Part shown: positions 22,661 to 32,309 of the stretch, piece after piece
How positions within the stretch are numbered: the stretch's first letter is position 1
Layout: every line of letters starts with the position of its first letter
Assembly: GCA_038250235.1 (NCBI GenBank)
Contig: JBBSCO010000012.1
Coordinates: forward strand, 1-59,671
Source of the DNA: JAAUTS01 sp038250235
Lineage (GTDB): Bacteria; Verrucomicrobiota; Verrucomicrobiia; Methylacidiphilales; JAAUTS01
Direction: 5' to 3'
Length of the DNA: 59,671 nt
Translations under genes and position numbers: made by a program
Notes under the pieces: model-generated
Seen by the model: the letters and a program-made list of their open reading frames with translations, nothing else
Told to the model about the DNA's origin: nothing
The model's database searches: none

Positions 22661-24418
22661 ATGACCACCTCGCTGCTCCATCGGCTGGAACTCAAAATCC
22701 AAGCCTGGGTCAGGGAATCATTCCCTGCCACAGGCGACGGCCCCTGGGTCAGCACCTGCCAGGACGAACGTTACGGCCACTTCCAGACCAACTGGGCCAT
22801 GGTCTCAGCCAAAGCTCTCAAACTGCCCCCGCGTGATCTGGCCCAAAAGCTGGTGGACGCCTTCCAGTCAGATCCCGAACTGCTGGCACCTGTCATTGCG
22901 GGTCCGGGCTTTGTCAATTTTACCTTCAAAAATGAGGCCATGATTGCCTCCCTGACCACGCTTGGCCGGGATGAACGGCTGGGCATCCGGCACGTCGATA
23001 AGCCACTACGCGTCCTGCTCGATTTCAGCTCGCCCAATGTGGCCAAACAAATGCATGTCGGGCATATCCGCAGCACTATCCTCGGCGAAACTCTTTCACG
23101 GATACTAAAAAGCCTGGGCCACCGAGTCGTCAAAGACAATCACCTTGGCGATTGGGGAACCCAGTTCGGCATGGTCATTCTGGGCTATAAACGGGGAGGG
23201 AACGAAAGCTCCCTCAGGGAAGATCCCTTCGCCCACTTGGAAAGTCTTTACAAAGCCGTGCAGGAAGAAACAAAAACCAACGAGGCCACCCTGGCCCAGG
23301 CCCGCCTGGAATTATTGAAACTACAGCAGGGTGATCCCGAAAACCGCAAGCTTTGGGAAATCTTCATCGAACTTTCCAAAAAAGACATCGAACGCATTTA
23401 CGAAAGACTCGACATCCGTTTTGACTACACCCTGGGTGAAAGTTTTTACAACGATCTGTTGCCAGGGATTGTGCGGGAAATGAAGGAGAAAGGCATCGCG
23501 CGCGAAAGCGAAGGTGCCGTGGCTGTTTTTTCCGATCACAGTCTACCCCCCAAGTCGGATCCTTTTGTCGTGATGGAAAAGGGCGGGACAGTCAAAGACT
23601 ATCCCTTCATCATCCAAAAATCAGACGGAGCTTATCTCTATGGCACCACCGACCTGGCCACGATCAAATACCGGATCGAGGAACTGAAGATCCAGCGCAG
23701 TATCTATGTCACCGATTCCCGGCAGCAGCAGCACTTCAACCAGCTCTTCGCAACGGTCAAACGCTGGGGTCTGGAGATTGAACTGGAACATGTCTGGTTC
23801 GGCACCATTCTGGGGCCCGACAAAACACCGATCAAAACCAGGGAAGGCAAACCGATCAAGTTGAAAGAGCTTCTCGATGAATCCGAGCAGCGGGCCTCAC
23901 ATATCCTTCAGGAAAAAAGACCTGAAATGGATCCGGAAAAACAAAAGGCCATTGCCCGCGTCATGGGTCTCGGAGCCTTGAAATATGCCGATCAGGCCCA
24001 GAACAGAAATCTCGATTACGTTTTCGACTGGGACAAAATGCTGGCCTTTGACGGTAACACCGCCCCCTACCTCATCAATGCCTACGTCCGCACCCGCTCC
24101 ATCCTGCGCAAGGCCGGGCCACCGGACAAAAACCTGCCCCTGACACTGGAGCATGCCGTCGAGTGGGAACTTGCCCGTAAACTGCTGGCCTACGGGGATG
24201 TTCTCGCCTCTGTCAGCCAGGAATACCGCCCCCACCTTCTCTGCAGCTACCTCTATGAAACAGCCTCGATGTTTCACCGCTTCTTTGAGAACTGCCCGGT
24301 GTTGCGGGCCGAATCGGAGAGTCTAAAGAACAGCCGCTTGATGCTCTGCAATCTGACGGGAGATATTCTAAAATCCGGGCTCTGGCATCTGGGGATTGAA
24401 ACCGTCGAAGAAATGTGA
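22661..24418 (+). CDS. argS: Arginyl-tRNA synthetase
   Basis: A 585-residue class I synthetase. The N-terminal additional domain holds GPGFVNFTF; the HIGH-type motif is HVGH (132-135) in SSPNVAKQMHVGHIRSTI; NHLGDWGTQFGM and the DALR anticodon-binding C-terminus (ASVSQEYRPHLLCSYLYETA) follow. It charges tRNA-Arg in the cytoplasm. Length and motifs are complete. It ends the ptsN-argS pair. Confidence 0.97.
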   Translation: MTTSLLHRLELKIQAWVRESFPATGDGPWVSTCQDERYGHFQTNWAMVSAKALKLPPRDLAQKLVDAFQSDPELLAPVIAGPGFVNFTFKNEAMIASLTTLGRDERLGIRHVDKPLRVLLDFSSPNVAKQMHVGHIRSTILGETLSRILKSLGHRVVKDNHLGDWGTQFGMVILGYKRGGNESSLREDPFAHLESLYKAVQEETKTNEATLAQARLELLKLQQGDPENRKLWEIFIELSKKDIERIYERLDIRFDYTLGESFYNDLLPGIVREMKEKGIARESEGAVAVFSDHSLPPKSDPFVVMEKGGTVKDYPFIIQKSDGAYLYGTTDLATIKYRIEELKIQRSIYVTDSRQQQHFNQLFATVKRWGLEIELEHVWFGTILGPDKTPIKTREGKPIKLKELLDESEQRASHILQEKRPEMDPEKQKAIARVMGLGALKYADQAQNRNLDYVFDWDKMLAFDGNTAPYLINAYVRTRSILRKAGPPDKNLPLTLEHAVEWELARKLLAYGDVLASVSQEYRPHLLCSYLYETASMFHRFFENCPVLRAESESLKNSRLMLCNLTGDILKSGLWHLGIETVEEM

Positions 24419-24476
24419 ATGGTGTGGAATGGTGTCTGACAGTGATGCCGAGAAAGCCTTGTCCCCCTGATTCCTT

Positions 24477-24839
24477 TTACTTGACCACAATGCGCTTGGC
24501 GTCACTCCACAGATCTTCCAGACGGTAGAACTGGCGTTTCGCCGCGTGCATCACGTGGACTAGAACAACCCCGTAATCCAAAACGATCCACTGGCTGGAA
24601 CTGCGGCCTTCGTAGCCGTGAGGCCCCACCCCGTGCTCTTGACGCATACCTTCCAGGATGGAAGAGGAAATTGCCTTGACTTGGGGATCAGACTGGCCGG
24701 AACAGATCAGGAAAAACATGGAGGGCCCGTTCAATTCGCGCAGATCAAGTATGACCACGTCTTCCGCTTTTTTTTCCAAAGCCAGCTGAGCACAGGCTTT
24801 GGCAGTTTTTAAATCGTTGTCTTTTTTAACAGGAGGCAT
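24477..24839 (-). CDS. rsfS: Ribosomal silencing factor RsfS
   Basis: A 120-residue RsfS/Iojap protein: VVILDLRELNGPSMFFLICSG, QVKAISSSILEGM and WIVLDYGVVLVHVMHAAKR are the family blocks. It binds uL14 on the large subunit and stops subunit joining when nutrients are scarce. It follows the Wza-like gene by 34 bases on the same strand. Confidence 0.95.
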   Translation of the reverse strand: MPPVKKDNDLKTAKACAQLALEKKAEDVVILDLRELNGPSMFFLICSGQSDPQVKAISSSILEGMRQEHGVGPHGYEGRSSSQWIVLDYGVVLVHVMHAAKRQFYRLEDLWSDAKRIVVK

Positions 24840-24873
24840 TCGTTTGGTATCGGTAAAGGGTTATTCACAGGTA

Positions 24874-25530
24874 TTAAAAAATACTGCGGTCCACCTGGAT
24901 CTTGTCGTCCGGAATCAGGGGGACATCCCTGGATGGATCGCCCAGAGCTTCCAGGGCATTGAATTCAATCACCTGGCTGCCACGCAGAATCCGCACCTTG
25001 CGGCGGTTGGCAAAATCGGTAAAGCCCCCGCAACTGGCAATGGCCCCCAAAGTGGTCAGGTCTTTGGAATGGAAAAGACGCTGCGGGGCGCGGACCTCGC
25101 CTGTGATACTGACAAAGCGGGCCTGCTGGGTGAGAATGGTGATGTTAGGATTGGTGTAGATTTTTTGTAGTTTGTAGAGGGTCTCAATTTTTTCCTTGAG
25201 TTGTACAGTAGTCAATCCGGCCGCCGGGAAACCACCGATGTGCGGCATGGAAATCTGCCCGCTCTCGTCCACTTTGGCCTCGAAGGTTCCCTGTTCCTGA
25301 TCCGGAACACCTGTAAGCCTTATAATGAGGGAATCACCCACCCGCAACAGGTCGTGCTGGGCGTAGGGATCCATCTTGGGAGCCGGTGCCGTGCTTGCAG
25401 AGGTTCGTCCAGAAGAGGAGCCGCCAGCACATCCTGTGAAAATGATGAGGGGTAGAGCCAGAAACAACCAGAGAAACAGAGTAACAAAATACGTTTTAAT
25501 AACGGTCTTCGGAAGAGGATTCGGGTTCAT
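24874..25530 (-). CDS. Wza-like polysaccharide export lipoprotein
   Basis: A 218-residue exported lipoprotein: signal segment TYFVTLFLWLFLALPLIIFTGC with lipobox FTGC, then a polysaccharide export domain (HDLLRVGDSLIIRLTGVPDQ, DESGQISMPHIG) and one SLBB-type repeat (VSITGEVRAPQRL). It is shorter than E. coli Wza and lacks the long C-terminal helix, so it may partner the barrel encoded at 27771-28997 rather than form the pore itself. ATG 25530 lies inside the wzc-like gene, overlapping its end by 35 bases, so the pair is probably coupled. Confidence 0.85.
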   Translation of the reverse strand: MNPNPLPKTVIKTYFVTLFLWLFLALPLIIFTGCAGGSSSGRTSASTAPAPKMDPYAQHDLLRVGDSLIIRLTGVPDQEQGTFEAKVDESGQISMPHIGGFPAAGLTTVQLKEKIETLYKLQKIYTNPNITILTQQARFVSITGEVRAPQRLFHSKDLTTLGAIASCGGFTDFANRRKVRILRGSQVIEFNALEALGDPSRDVPLIPDDKIQVDRSIF

Positions 25531-27712
25531 GATTGCTCTGGACATTCTCTTTCTTACTGTTTTTTTGCAGACGGCGTTTGTTGGCTTTGGCTTTGGCCTG
25601 CGTCTTTTTAACCGAAGACCCCTCCTCATAATAATTATTATAGCCGTAATAGCTGGTGTAATAATAGTAGGAATCGTCGCTGCGCAGATGAACCTTGTTC
25701 AACACCACTCCGGCAAAGCGGCCTTGTACCTCCTCAACCACCTTTTTGGCACGCCAGGAGATGTTGCGGGGATAGCGACGGTGTTGGATGGCCAAAAGTG
25801 TCAGGTCCACTTCATGAACAATTACCGCTGCATCGCTGATCCCCAGAATCGGAGGTGCGTCAAACATGATGACTTCATAATGCGGACGCAGGGTTTCGAT
25901 GATCTCCGACATCTTGGCCGGACTGAGAGCCCCCATGCACTGGGGCGGCAACTTTCCCGCTGTAATGACCTGGAAGTTGGGAATGTCCGTATTGCGGATG
26001 TAGCTGTGCAAAGGACCATATCCGAGAAGAAAATCCGCCAGACCATTGTTATTGTCAATTCCGAGAACCGTATTGATGGAATGACGGCGGAAGTCCGTGT
26101 CAATGACCAGGGTGCTGATGCCACTGTAGGCACAGACATAAGCCAGATTGAAAAGAGTCGTAGTTTTGCCTTCCCCGGGACCACCACTGACCACGGTCAG
26201 CGTAGTGGCACCTTTTTCACCGGCCTTAAGATCGATCTTGGCCCGGAGAATGCGGTAGGCTTCCGCATTCGGTGAGTCAGGCCCCTCGAGATTCAGTGTG
26301 TTGACACCTTGCGGGATGACTCCAACCACCGATGTGTTAAGGTAACGCTCAACATCATCCAGGGATTTGACGCTGGTATCGAGATATTCAATGAAGAAAG
26401 CCAGGGAAACGCCCAAAACCAGCCCCACGACCAGGCTGAGAATAATGTTCAGTCTCACATTGGGCTTCACCGGGGATCGGCCCTCTTCCGCCTCGCTGAC
26501 CAGTTCCACGGGCTTGATCTTGATATTGGCATCAACTCTGATCTGGGTGTATCGAGCGTTCTGCATTTCCAGCAAAGATTCCTGAGTGGCCAGATCACGC
26601 TTCGCCTCATCGTATTCCCGCATGGGAACCATTTTGCTTTCCCTGTTTTGTTTTTTCAGGATCTCCACCTCGGACTTGATACTTGCGACCTTGCTTTCCT
26701 GGGCAGAGTAGTCGATTTCAAAACCCGTACGGATGCCAGCGAGCTGCTTGGTCGATTGTTCCCGCATTTTGCTGACCAGAATCAGGGCTGCCTGCAACTT
26801 GGGATGCTCGTCCGCAAAGCCCTGCTTGCGCAGGGTCTCTACCTGCTGGGCACTCTGTAAGAGGCTCTGTTGCAGGAGGCTGAGGGTTGCGTCCTGATAA
26901 CCAAGGGCCGTCAAAGCATTTTCCAGGTCTTCGTTCGTAAGCTTACGAACTTTTTCAATGCGCACTTTTCGGGCCAGCAGATCCGCTGTGACCTCAGTCA
27001 GCATCGATTCTTTACGCTGGAGTTCCAATTCCTGCAAGGTGATGTTGTTGCCGCGTCCTGCGCCGGATCCTTGGACGTCGATTTCATATTTTTTTACCAA
27101 ATCCTGGATTTTTTGATTGGCTTCCTGAACAACTTTTCTCTGTTTCGCCAGTTCCTCCTCAACCACTTTCAATCCGCCACCCTTGTTGCCCGTGATTTCG
27201 TCCACCCGGTACTGTTCGTAATATTGGGCAATGGCATTGGCCCAGGTTTTGGCGCTTTTGGGATCTGTATCGAAAACCGTAATTTCAATCAGCTTGGTGT
27301 TACGGAAAGGCTGAACACGGAGGTTTTGCCCCTTAAAGCGATTGAAAATGTAATCTTCGTTTTCTTTAAAGGCATCTGCGGGCAGACCCGCCGCCAACGC
27401 CCATTTCTCATCGATTTTTTGCTCCTTGAGCACTGGCACCAGGATTTTTTTGGATTGGATGATTTCGAATTCGGTCTGAAAATCTATCGAGCTGAACTGA
27501 ACGCTGTCAGAGTTCATGAAATCCATCTGCTTGTTTGGATCAGTACTGACCTTCAACAGGGCGGAAGAGGAATAGATCCTGTCAAGGGATCTGGTGTAAA
27601 AATAGGCTGTGCCTACGACCAGCACAAAGACAATGGCGATGATAGGCCAGCGGTTTTTAATGACGCGCCAATAATCACTGAAATGGAGACTGACTTCTGT
27701 GTTCTCGGCCAT
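25496..27712 (-). CDS. Wzc-like chain-length regulator and tyrosine autokinase
   Basis: A 738-residue inner-membrane protein: Wzz domain with two membrane spans (near residue 20, and LNIILSLVVGLVLGVSLAFF), a long coiled-coil periplasmic part (ELQRKESMLTEVTADLLARK), and a cytoplasmic BY-kinase: Walker A SGGPGEGKTTTLFNL, Walker A' LVIDTDFRR, Walker B EVIMFDAPP. The C-terminus has the Tyr cluster SYYYYTSYYGYNNYYEE for autophosphorylation. In the Wzx/Wzy pathway it sets polymer length and couples export to the outer-membrane channel. It overlaps the Wza-like gene and follows the barrel gene by 58 bases. Confidence 0.93.
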   Translation of the reverse strand: MAENTEVSLHFSDYWRVIKNRWPIIAIVFVLVVGTAYFYTRSLDRIYSSSALLKVSTDPNKQMDFMNSDSVQFSSIDFQTEFEIIQSKKILVPVLKEQKIDEKWALAAGLPADAFKENEDYIFNRFKGQNLRVQPFRNTKLIEITVFDTDPKSAKTWANAIAQYYEQYRVDEITGNKGGGLKVVEEELAKQRKVVQEANQKIQDLVKKYEIDVQGSGAGRGNNITLQELELQRKESMLTEVTADLLARKVRIEKVRKLTNEDLENALTALGYQDATLSLLQQSLLQSAQQVETLRKQGFADEHPKLQAALILVSKMREQSTKQLAGIRTGFEIDYSAQESKVASIKSEVEILKKQNRESKMVPMREYDEAKRDLATQESLLEMQNARYTQIRVDANIKIKPVELVSEAEEGRSPVKPNVRLNIILSLVVGLVLGVSLAFFIEYLDTSVKSLDDVERYLNTSVVGVIPQGVNTLNLEGPDSPNAEAYRILRAKIDLKAGEKGATTLTVVSGGPGEGKTTTLFNLAYVCAYSGISTLVIDTDFRRHSINTVLGIDNNNGLADFLLGYGPLHSYIRNTDIPNFQVITAGKLPPQCMGALSPAKMSEIIETLRPHYEVIMFDAPPILGISDAAVIVHEVDLTLLAIQHRRYPRNISWRAKKVVEEVQGRFAGVVLNKVHLRSDDSYYYYTSYYGYNNYYEEGSSVKKTQAKAKANKRRLQKNSKKENVQSNHEPESSSEDRY

Positions 27713-27770
27713 TGCTCAGAGTGCCAAAAGTAGTGAATGTTGTAAATGGCCAAGATTGCCAAATTTTAGA

Positions 27771-28997
27771 TCAATACGTGCCGCGTACACCGATGAAAAC
27801 CTGATTACGGTAATATTCACGCCCGAAAACATCGGAAGTAACCGTCGTATGAATGTATCCAATCTCGGTCGAAAACCAATTTGTCCAGGCATAAGAGGCC
27901 TTGACCTGAGCACTCAGGGTGTCCTCGAAAAAATCATTCGCAACAGGAACCAGGGATTGATTCTGTTCGAAGGTGGAGTTGCGGTATTGAAGTCCGAGGC
28001 TGGTCGTAAAACGCTGGGTCCAGCCATGGCTGATACCCAGATCAAAGGTGTGGGCCTGCTGGTTTCCGAATGCCGCTGCATCCGTCACCTCGGTACTGTA
28101 GGAATAACCGGCCGTCAAAGAGCTCTGGGGCAGGAAGTTCCAGACAGTTTTGAGGTTTGCGTAGGGCCCGATGTTGTCATCTTGTGCCGGATTGCTGTTG
28201 ATGAGATATTGTGCCCCCACCCGTCCAGTGAGAAGCCACTCTCTTAATAGATAATGATCCGCTCCAACAGTCAAAATATGTGTTTCGTAATCGCGGGGAC
28301 TGGTTTTATAGTCAAAAGTGTTGTAAGCGTAAGAACCCACGGCTGTTGTCGTCGGTAGAACACTCAGACGAAAATCCTGGCTCACCCCGTGTTTGACGTA
28401 TTCGTTGGTGGCAGAAATGATGGGATCATCATAAAAGGTTAGCGTATTGTTATAGCCAGTGACCGTCGAAAAACGCTCGGTCCAGGCATAGGTGGCGTCC
28501 AGATTCAAATCATTGGTGTAGCCATCGCCCAGTCGCCGATTGACGATGGCCCCGTCACCCAGTCCCGGTTCGACGGAATAATTGAAGCGGTCACGGAAAT
28601 CGATTTCAAAGCGGTCGGTGAACTTATGATTGACCCGCCCCGTGAAGTGATGGCCCAAGTCCCAGGGATCACCTTCGCGATCATTGAAATAAGTTGCGTC
28701 AAACACGTAACTGAAGGAAAAAAGGGTGTTTCCCATTGGATATTTGAAAACGATTTCCGGGGATATAATGGTCTTGAAGGAGCCTTCTTCATTGGTCGCA
28801 GCGGTATTGATGTTGTCATCATACTCTTCCCTCAACGACACTGAAATTTGATACGGTTTGCCCGTGCCCGTCTGACCAGCCTGGATTACCTGGGCCGACA
28901 CGGAGGAGCCCAAGGTGGCGTAACCCAGACATCCTAGCAGGAAAAATCCAGACAACGAGAGCGAACCCCTTACCGGTTGGTCACAAAAAATGGTCAT
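27771..28997 (-). CDS. Outer-membrane beta-barrel protein of the exopolysaccharide block
   Basis: A 408-residue protein with signal peptide (ending SSVSAQ) and alternating aromatic and polar strands throughout (for example TLFSFSYVFDATYF, ATYAWTERFSTVTGY) ending in aromatic GVRGTY, as outer-membrane barrels do. It resembles the TIGR03016-type barrels that accompany Wzc-like genes in exopolysaccharide/PEP-CTERM loci. It may be the export porin, complementing the short Wza-like lipoprotein. A plausible sigma-70 promoter stands 47 bases before it. Confidence 0.75.
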   Translation of the reverse strand: MTIFCDQPVRGSLSLSGFFLLGCLGYATLGSSVSAQVIQAGQTGTGKPYQISVSLREEYDDNINTAATNEEGSFKTIISPEIVFKYPMGNTLFSFSYVFDATYFNDREGDPWDLGHHFTGRVNHKFTDRFEIDFRDRFNYSVEPGLGDGAIVNRRLGDGYTNDLNLDATYAWTERFSTVTGYNNTLTFYDDPIISATNEYVKHGVSQDFRLSVLPTTTAVGSYAYNTFDYKTSPRDYETHILTVGADHYLLREWLLTGRVGAQYLINSNPAQDDNIGPYANLKTVWNFLPQSSLTAGYSYSTEVTDAAAFGNQQAHTFDLGISHGWTQRFTTSLGLQYRNSTFEQNQSLVPVANDFFEDTLSAQVKASYAWTNWFSTEIGYIHTTVTSDVFGREYYRNQVFIGVRGTY

Positions 28998-29043
28998 ACA
29001 TTTAGTGCGGCTGAATAGGTTTTACCCATCATGGCCACGTTGA

Positions 29044-29073
29044 ATCTTAGGCAATTTCTACAAATTTAGTCAA
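29044..29073 (-). promoter_or_regulatory. Sigma-70-like promoter before the barrel gene
   Basis: On the minus strand TTGACT (29073-29068) and TAAGAT (29049-29044) are separated by 18 bases, with an A/T-rich tract upstream (29074-29150). Transcription would start near 29037 and carry the barrel, Wzc-like, Wza-like and perhaps rsfS genes. Confidence 0.45.
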
Positions 29074-29152
29074 AAAGAAAAAGAATATTTATAAATTACT
29101 GCTAATAAGCTTTTTACATCTATTTTTTACAGTTCTAATAGTAATTTAAAAA

Positions 29153-30871
29153 TCAACGCCATCTAACTCTGTCAGAAAAGTAGAGGTAATCCTGTTGGGG
29201 GTTGGGTGGTAAGGCCGTGAAAAACGGTAGAGGCAGGTCTTTGAGTTCCGTACGTTTGATCAGAGAAGCCCATTCGACATATTCGCCGGTCTGAATCTGG
29301 GTCAGCATTTTGCGATTACTGGTCTCCGGGGTAAAGAGCATGGCGGATATCTTGAACTTAAAATCGTTCATGGCGTAGAAGTCCTTTTTCTTGTAGGGAA
29401 TCCAGATACTGGTCCGGTCACAATACCAGGCCGTGGCCCATGGAATGTCCGCCGACTGTAATTCGTCCGGCTCTATCCAATCCTTGATAAAAAAGAGGAC
29501 GGGAGGAAAATAAGGAGGATAGGCATAGGGGGGCGGGTTTTTTTGCAAGACCTTGATACCCATCGGAACCAATTGGATCCCGACGATCATGATAACAATC
29601 GGAATGGATAAGATGGAGGAAGGGAGCTTCATTCGGTCGATCATGGTATAAGCGTAGGCCGCACCGAAGGCGGCAAAAGCAGGGGCAAGCACGATCAGGC
29701 CGTTGAGTTCAAGGGATTCCTGGGGATTGGCCAGTTTGATCACAGCCGCATTGAAGATAAGAACCAGAACCGTCGCCAGCAGCCAGAACCACCGTCCATT
29801 TTGCAGGGTTCCTCTGCGGAAAACATGCAGGAGAGAAATAAAAAACAGCCCCGGCAAAAGAAAACCTCCAAAATAAAATCCCAGATTTTCCAACTGGTTC
29901 CCCATCCCCAAGGCCACCGCTTTGATCAGGGGCTTCAAACCAATAAAACCAGAAATACTGTCCGAAAACGTTCTCCACAGGACAGAGTCGAAGGCAAAAA
30001 TCTGCAGCCAGGCATAGCCGAAGGGGTTTCCCGATAACTGGATGTTCCTCAGCATCCAAGGCAGGCTGACGAGAGCAGGCACCGCGAGGGAAATGATGAG
30101 TGCAGGGTAACGCCGCTGGAAAACAAAACCTGAGATAATAACAAGAGCCAGAGGGATCGCCAGCATAGAATAACGTGTCATAAACGCCAACCCTGCCAAG
30201 AAGGCCGCCACTCCCAGCCAAACCAAAGAAAGACCGGGTTGTTCCTCATCTTCCGCCCGGAGTGCCTCATTGAAGGCCGCCCCCAGACCGCAGATCAGCA
30301 ATAACAAGAGAGGCACATTCAAACCGGAAATTACAAATTGCCAGATGGAATCGGTGGCCACCAGAAGTAGGGATGCCAGAATGGCCACCCGGTCGTCAAA
30401 CGATCTCGACATCCAGACGTAAAAAATCACCATGGCCGCAACGAAAAACAGAATATTCAAAAAGCCCATGATAATCTCTGGACGGTAGCTGCTGTAACCC
30501 ATCAACTTGCTCTTATCCACCTCAAAGGAAACACCTGTCACCTTGAAAGCACCCGCCAGCAGGTAGGGGTAAAGAGGGGGATTGATCAAGTCGGGGACAG
30601 AGTTGAGATCTACCCCGCCGGCTGAACTTTTTTCGGTCTCATATTTCAGGATTACCGGCCGGATGAATTTTGTCGTGAAGCCTTCCCCCTGCGATATTTG
30701 ACGCGCAATTTGCGCCTGATCCATGGCCTCGGGTTGGCTCAGTCCATTGAACTGGGCTCCCAGATAATAGCCTGCCAGCAACAACATCAAAAGCAGTACC
30801 GCCGAACGGATGAGCCACCTCCGTAACACGCCCACTTCCAATGAATAAACCAGATCCTGTAAATCAGCCAT
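29153..30871 (-). CDS. Glycosyltransferase family 39-like membrane protein
   Basis: A 572-residue protein with about ten membrane segments in its first 450 residues, starting after a short cytoplasmic N-terminus. It has the look of the PMT_2/GT39 (Arnt-like) family: an early periplasmic loop with acidic and PPLYPYL-type sequence (NPPLYPYLLAG), which in these enzymes binds the polyprenyl-phosphate sugar. The C-terminal 130 residues are soluble (WATAWYCDRTSIWIPYKKKD). It would transfer a sugar on the outer face of the inner membrane. It starts 10 bases after the sigma-54 activator gene and so shares its transcript. Confidence 0.7.
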   Translation of the reverse strand: MADLQDLVYSLEVGVLRRWLIRSAVLLLMLLLAGYYLGAQFNGLSQPEAMDQAQIARQISQGEGFTTKFIRPVILKYETEKSSAGGVDLNSVPDLINPPLYPYLLAGAFKVTGVSFEVDKSKLMGYSSYRPEIIMGFLNILFFVAAMVIFYVWMSRSFDDRVAILASLLLVATDSIWQFVISGLNVPLLLLLICGLGAAFNEALRAEDEEQPGLSLVWLGVAAFLAGLAFMTRYSMLAIPLALVIISGFVFQRRYPALIISLAVPALVSLPWMLRNIQLSGNPFGYAWLQIFAFDSVLWRTFSDSISGFIGLKPLIKAVALGMGNQLENLGFYFGGFLLPGLFFISLLHVFRRGTLQNGRWFWLLATVLVLIFNAAVIKLANPQESLELNGLIVLAPAFAAFGAAYAYTMIDRMKLPSSILSIPIVIMIVGIQLVPMGIKVLQKNPPPYAYPPYFPPVLFFIKDWIEPDELQSADIPWATAWYCDRTSIWIPYKKKDFYAMNDFKFKISAMLFTPETSNRKMLTQIQTGEYVEWASLIKRTELKDLPLPFFTALPPNPQQDYLYFSDRVRWR

Positions 30872-30881
30872 GCCCGTTGTT

Positions 30882-32231
30882 TCAGTTTAATTGATATTCG
30901 TGGAGTTTGCGGTGCAGGGTTCTGCGGCTGATGCCAAGAAGCTTGGCAGCATCCGTTCGGTTCCCTCCGCATTCTTCCAAGGCCCGTATGATTGACCCTT
31001 TTTCCATTTGTTGCAAATTCAATGTATTCCCAGCAGGCAAATTTACCCCTCCCACTGTATTTTTCAGGGCAGGAGGCAGATCTCCGACCATGATTTCCTG
31101 GCCCCGCGCCAGCACCACTCCATGCTCCACCGCCGTTCTTAACTCACGCACGTTGCCCGGCCAATCATAACTCAACAAGGCTTCCTCCGCCGTCAGGCTG
31201 AAACGCAGATCCTGTTTTTTGTTCTCACGTCCGAACTCTCCCAGAAAAGTCTTGGCCATCAGGGCAATGTCCTCCCGCCTCTCCCTTAACGGAGGCAACT
31301 CGATCTTCACTACATTCAGACGGTAATAAAGATCTTCACGGAAAGTTCCCTCTTTTACCATCTCCTCCAGCTTTTTGTTGGTGGCAGATATCAAACGCAC
31401 GTCCACCTCGATTTTTTTATTTCCACCCACTCGCTCAAAAGATCTTTCCCCCAGCACCCTCAACAGTTTCACCTGGGTTGCCGCATCAATCTCCCCGATC
31501 TCATCCAAAAAAATAGAACCGCCGTCCGCCTGCTCAAAACGTCCGATACGCCTTTCCTGTGCCCCGGTAAAAGCCCCCTTTTCATGCCCGAAAAGTTCAC
31601 TCTCAAAAAGCTGGGCCGATATCGCCGCACAATGCACCGGGATGAATGCCTTGTCCTTGCGCGAACTTAGCGAATGAATGGCCTGGGCGACAAGTTCCTT
31701 CCCCGTGCCGCTTTCTCCTTCCACCAACACGCTGGCCCTGGAATCCGCCACCTGTTTGATCACATCAAAAATCTGGATCATGCGGGGCGAGCGACCGATA
31801 AGTTTTTTCAACCCGAATTTTTCATCCAGTTGTCTGTGGAGTTGTTTGTTTTCGTCTTCCACCCTGCGGCCCCGCAGAGCCCGCAGGAGAAGCATCTCCA
31901 GCTTGTCGATATTCACCGGCTTGGTCACATAGTCGTAGGCACCTCGACGCATGGCTTCCACCGCGTTTTCAACCGAACCATACGCCGTCATCATGACACA
32001 AACCGGCGTAGGTTGAAGAGATCGGGCTTTTTCCAGGATTTTCATGCCGTTATCCCCTGCCAGCCGAAGATCAGTCAACACCAGATCGATTTTCTCCGAC
32101 TCCATCAAACTGAAAGCCGAGGCCTCGTCACCTGCCACGTAAATCTCAAAATGATCTTCCATCGCACGGCGCAGACCATCCCGCGTGTGCTTCTCATCAT
32201 CCACAATCAACAATGTCGGCAATAGATCCAT
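30882..32231 (-). CDS. NtrC-family sigma-54-dependent response regulator
   Basis: A 449-residue activator: receiver (1-120; D11, D12, phospho-acceptor D54 in LVLTDLRLAG, Lys in YVTKPVN), AAA+ domain (Walker A GESGTGKE, sigma-54 contact loop GAFTGA, Walker B SIFLDEIGEID), and a Fis-type helix-turn-helix at the end (NRTDAAKLLGISRRTLHRKL). All residues for phosphorylation and for sigma-54 opening are present. The histidine kinase gene upstream is the evident partner. No -24/-12 promoter was seen before the exopolysaccharide genes, so its targets are probably elsewhere. Confidence 0.95.
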   Translation of the reverse strand: MDLLPTLLIVDDEKHTRDGLRRAMEDHFEIYVAGDEASAFSLMESEKIDLVLTDLRLAGDNGMKILEKARSLQPTPVCVMMTAYGSVENAVEAMRRGAYDYVTKPVNIDKLEMLLLRALRGRRVEDENKQLHRQLDEKFGLKKLIGRSPRMIQIFDVIKQVADSRASVLVEGESGTGKELVAQAIHSLSSRKDKAFIPVHCAAISAQLFESELFGHEKGAFTGAQERRIGRFEQADGGSIFLDEIGEIDAATQVKLLRVLGERSFERVGGNKKIEVDVRLISATNKKLEEMVKEGTFREDLYYRLNVVKIELPPLRERREDIALMAKTFLGEFGRENKKQDLRFSLTAEEALLSYDWPGNVRELRTAVEHGVVLARGQEIMVGDLPPALKNTVGGVNLPAGNTLNLQQMEKGSIIRALEECGGNRTDAAKLLGISRRTLHRKLHEYQLN

Positions 32232-32260
32232 AGGTCTTCCTTATCTGTAAATAAACTCTC

Positions 32261-32309
32261 TCACCTGTCACCTGTCACCTGTCACCTGTCACCTGTCACC
32301 TGTCACCTG
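32261..32309 (-). repeat. Seven tandem copies of a 7-base unit (TCACCTG)
   Basis: Seven perfect head-to-tail copies run from 32261 to 32309. In the direction of transcription the unit is CAGGTGA, so the message carries seven AGGTGA elements resembling Shine-Dalgarno sequences. The first three copies encode the last residues and stop codon of the kinase (QVTGDR-stop); the others are in the 57-base spacer before the regulator. Copy number could vary by slippage, changing spacer length but not the kinase C-terminus. Confidence 0.9.

Noticed and set aside
28998..29152. Sigma-54 promoter for the exopolysaccharide genes
   Set aside because: No TGGCAC-N5-TTGC pattern on the minus strand; a sigma-70-like pair fits instead.
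32261..32309. Tandem heptamers as a CRISPR array
   Set aside because: The units are 7 bases and have no spacers; it is a simple tandem repeat.
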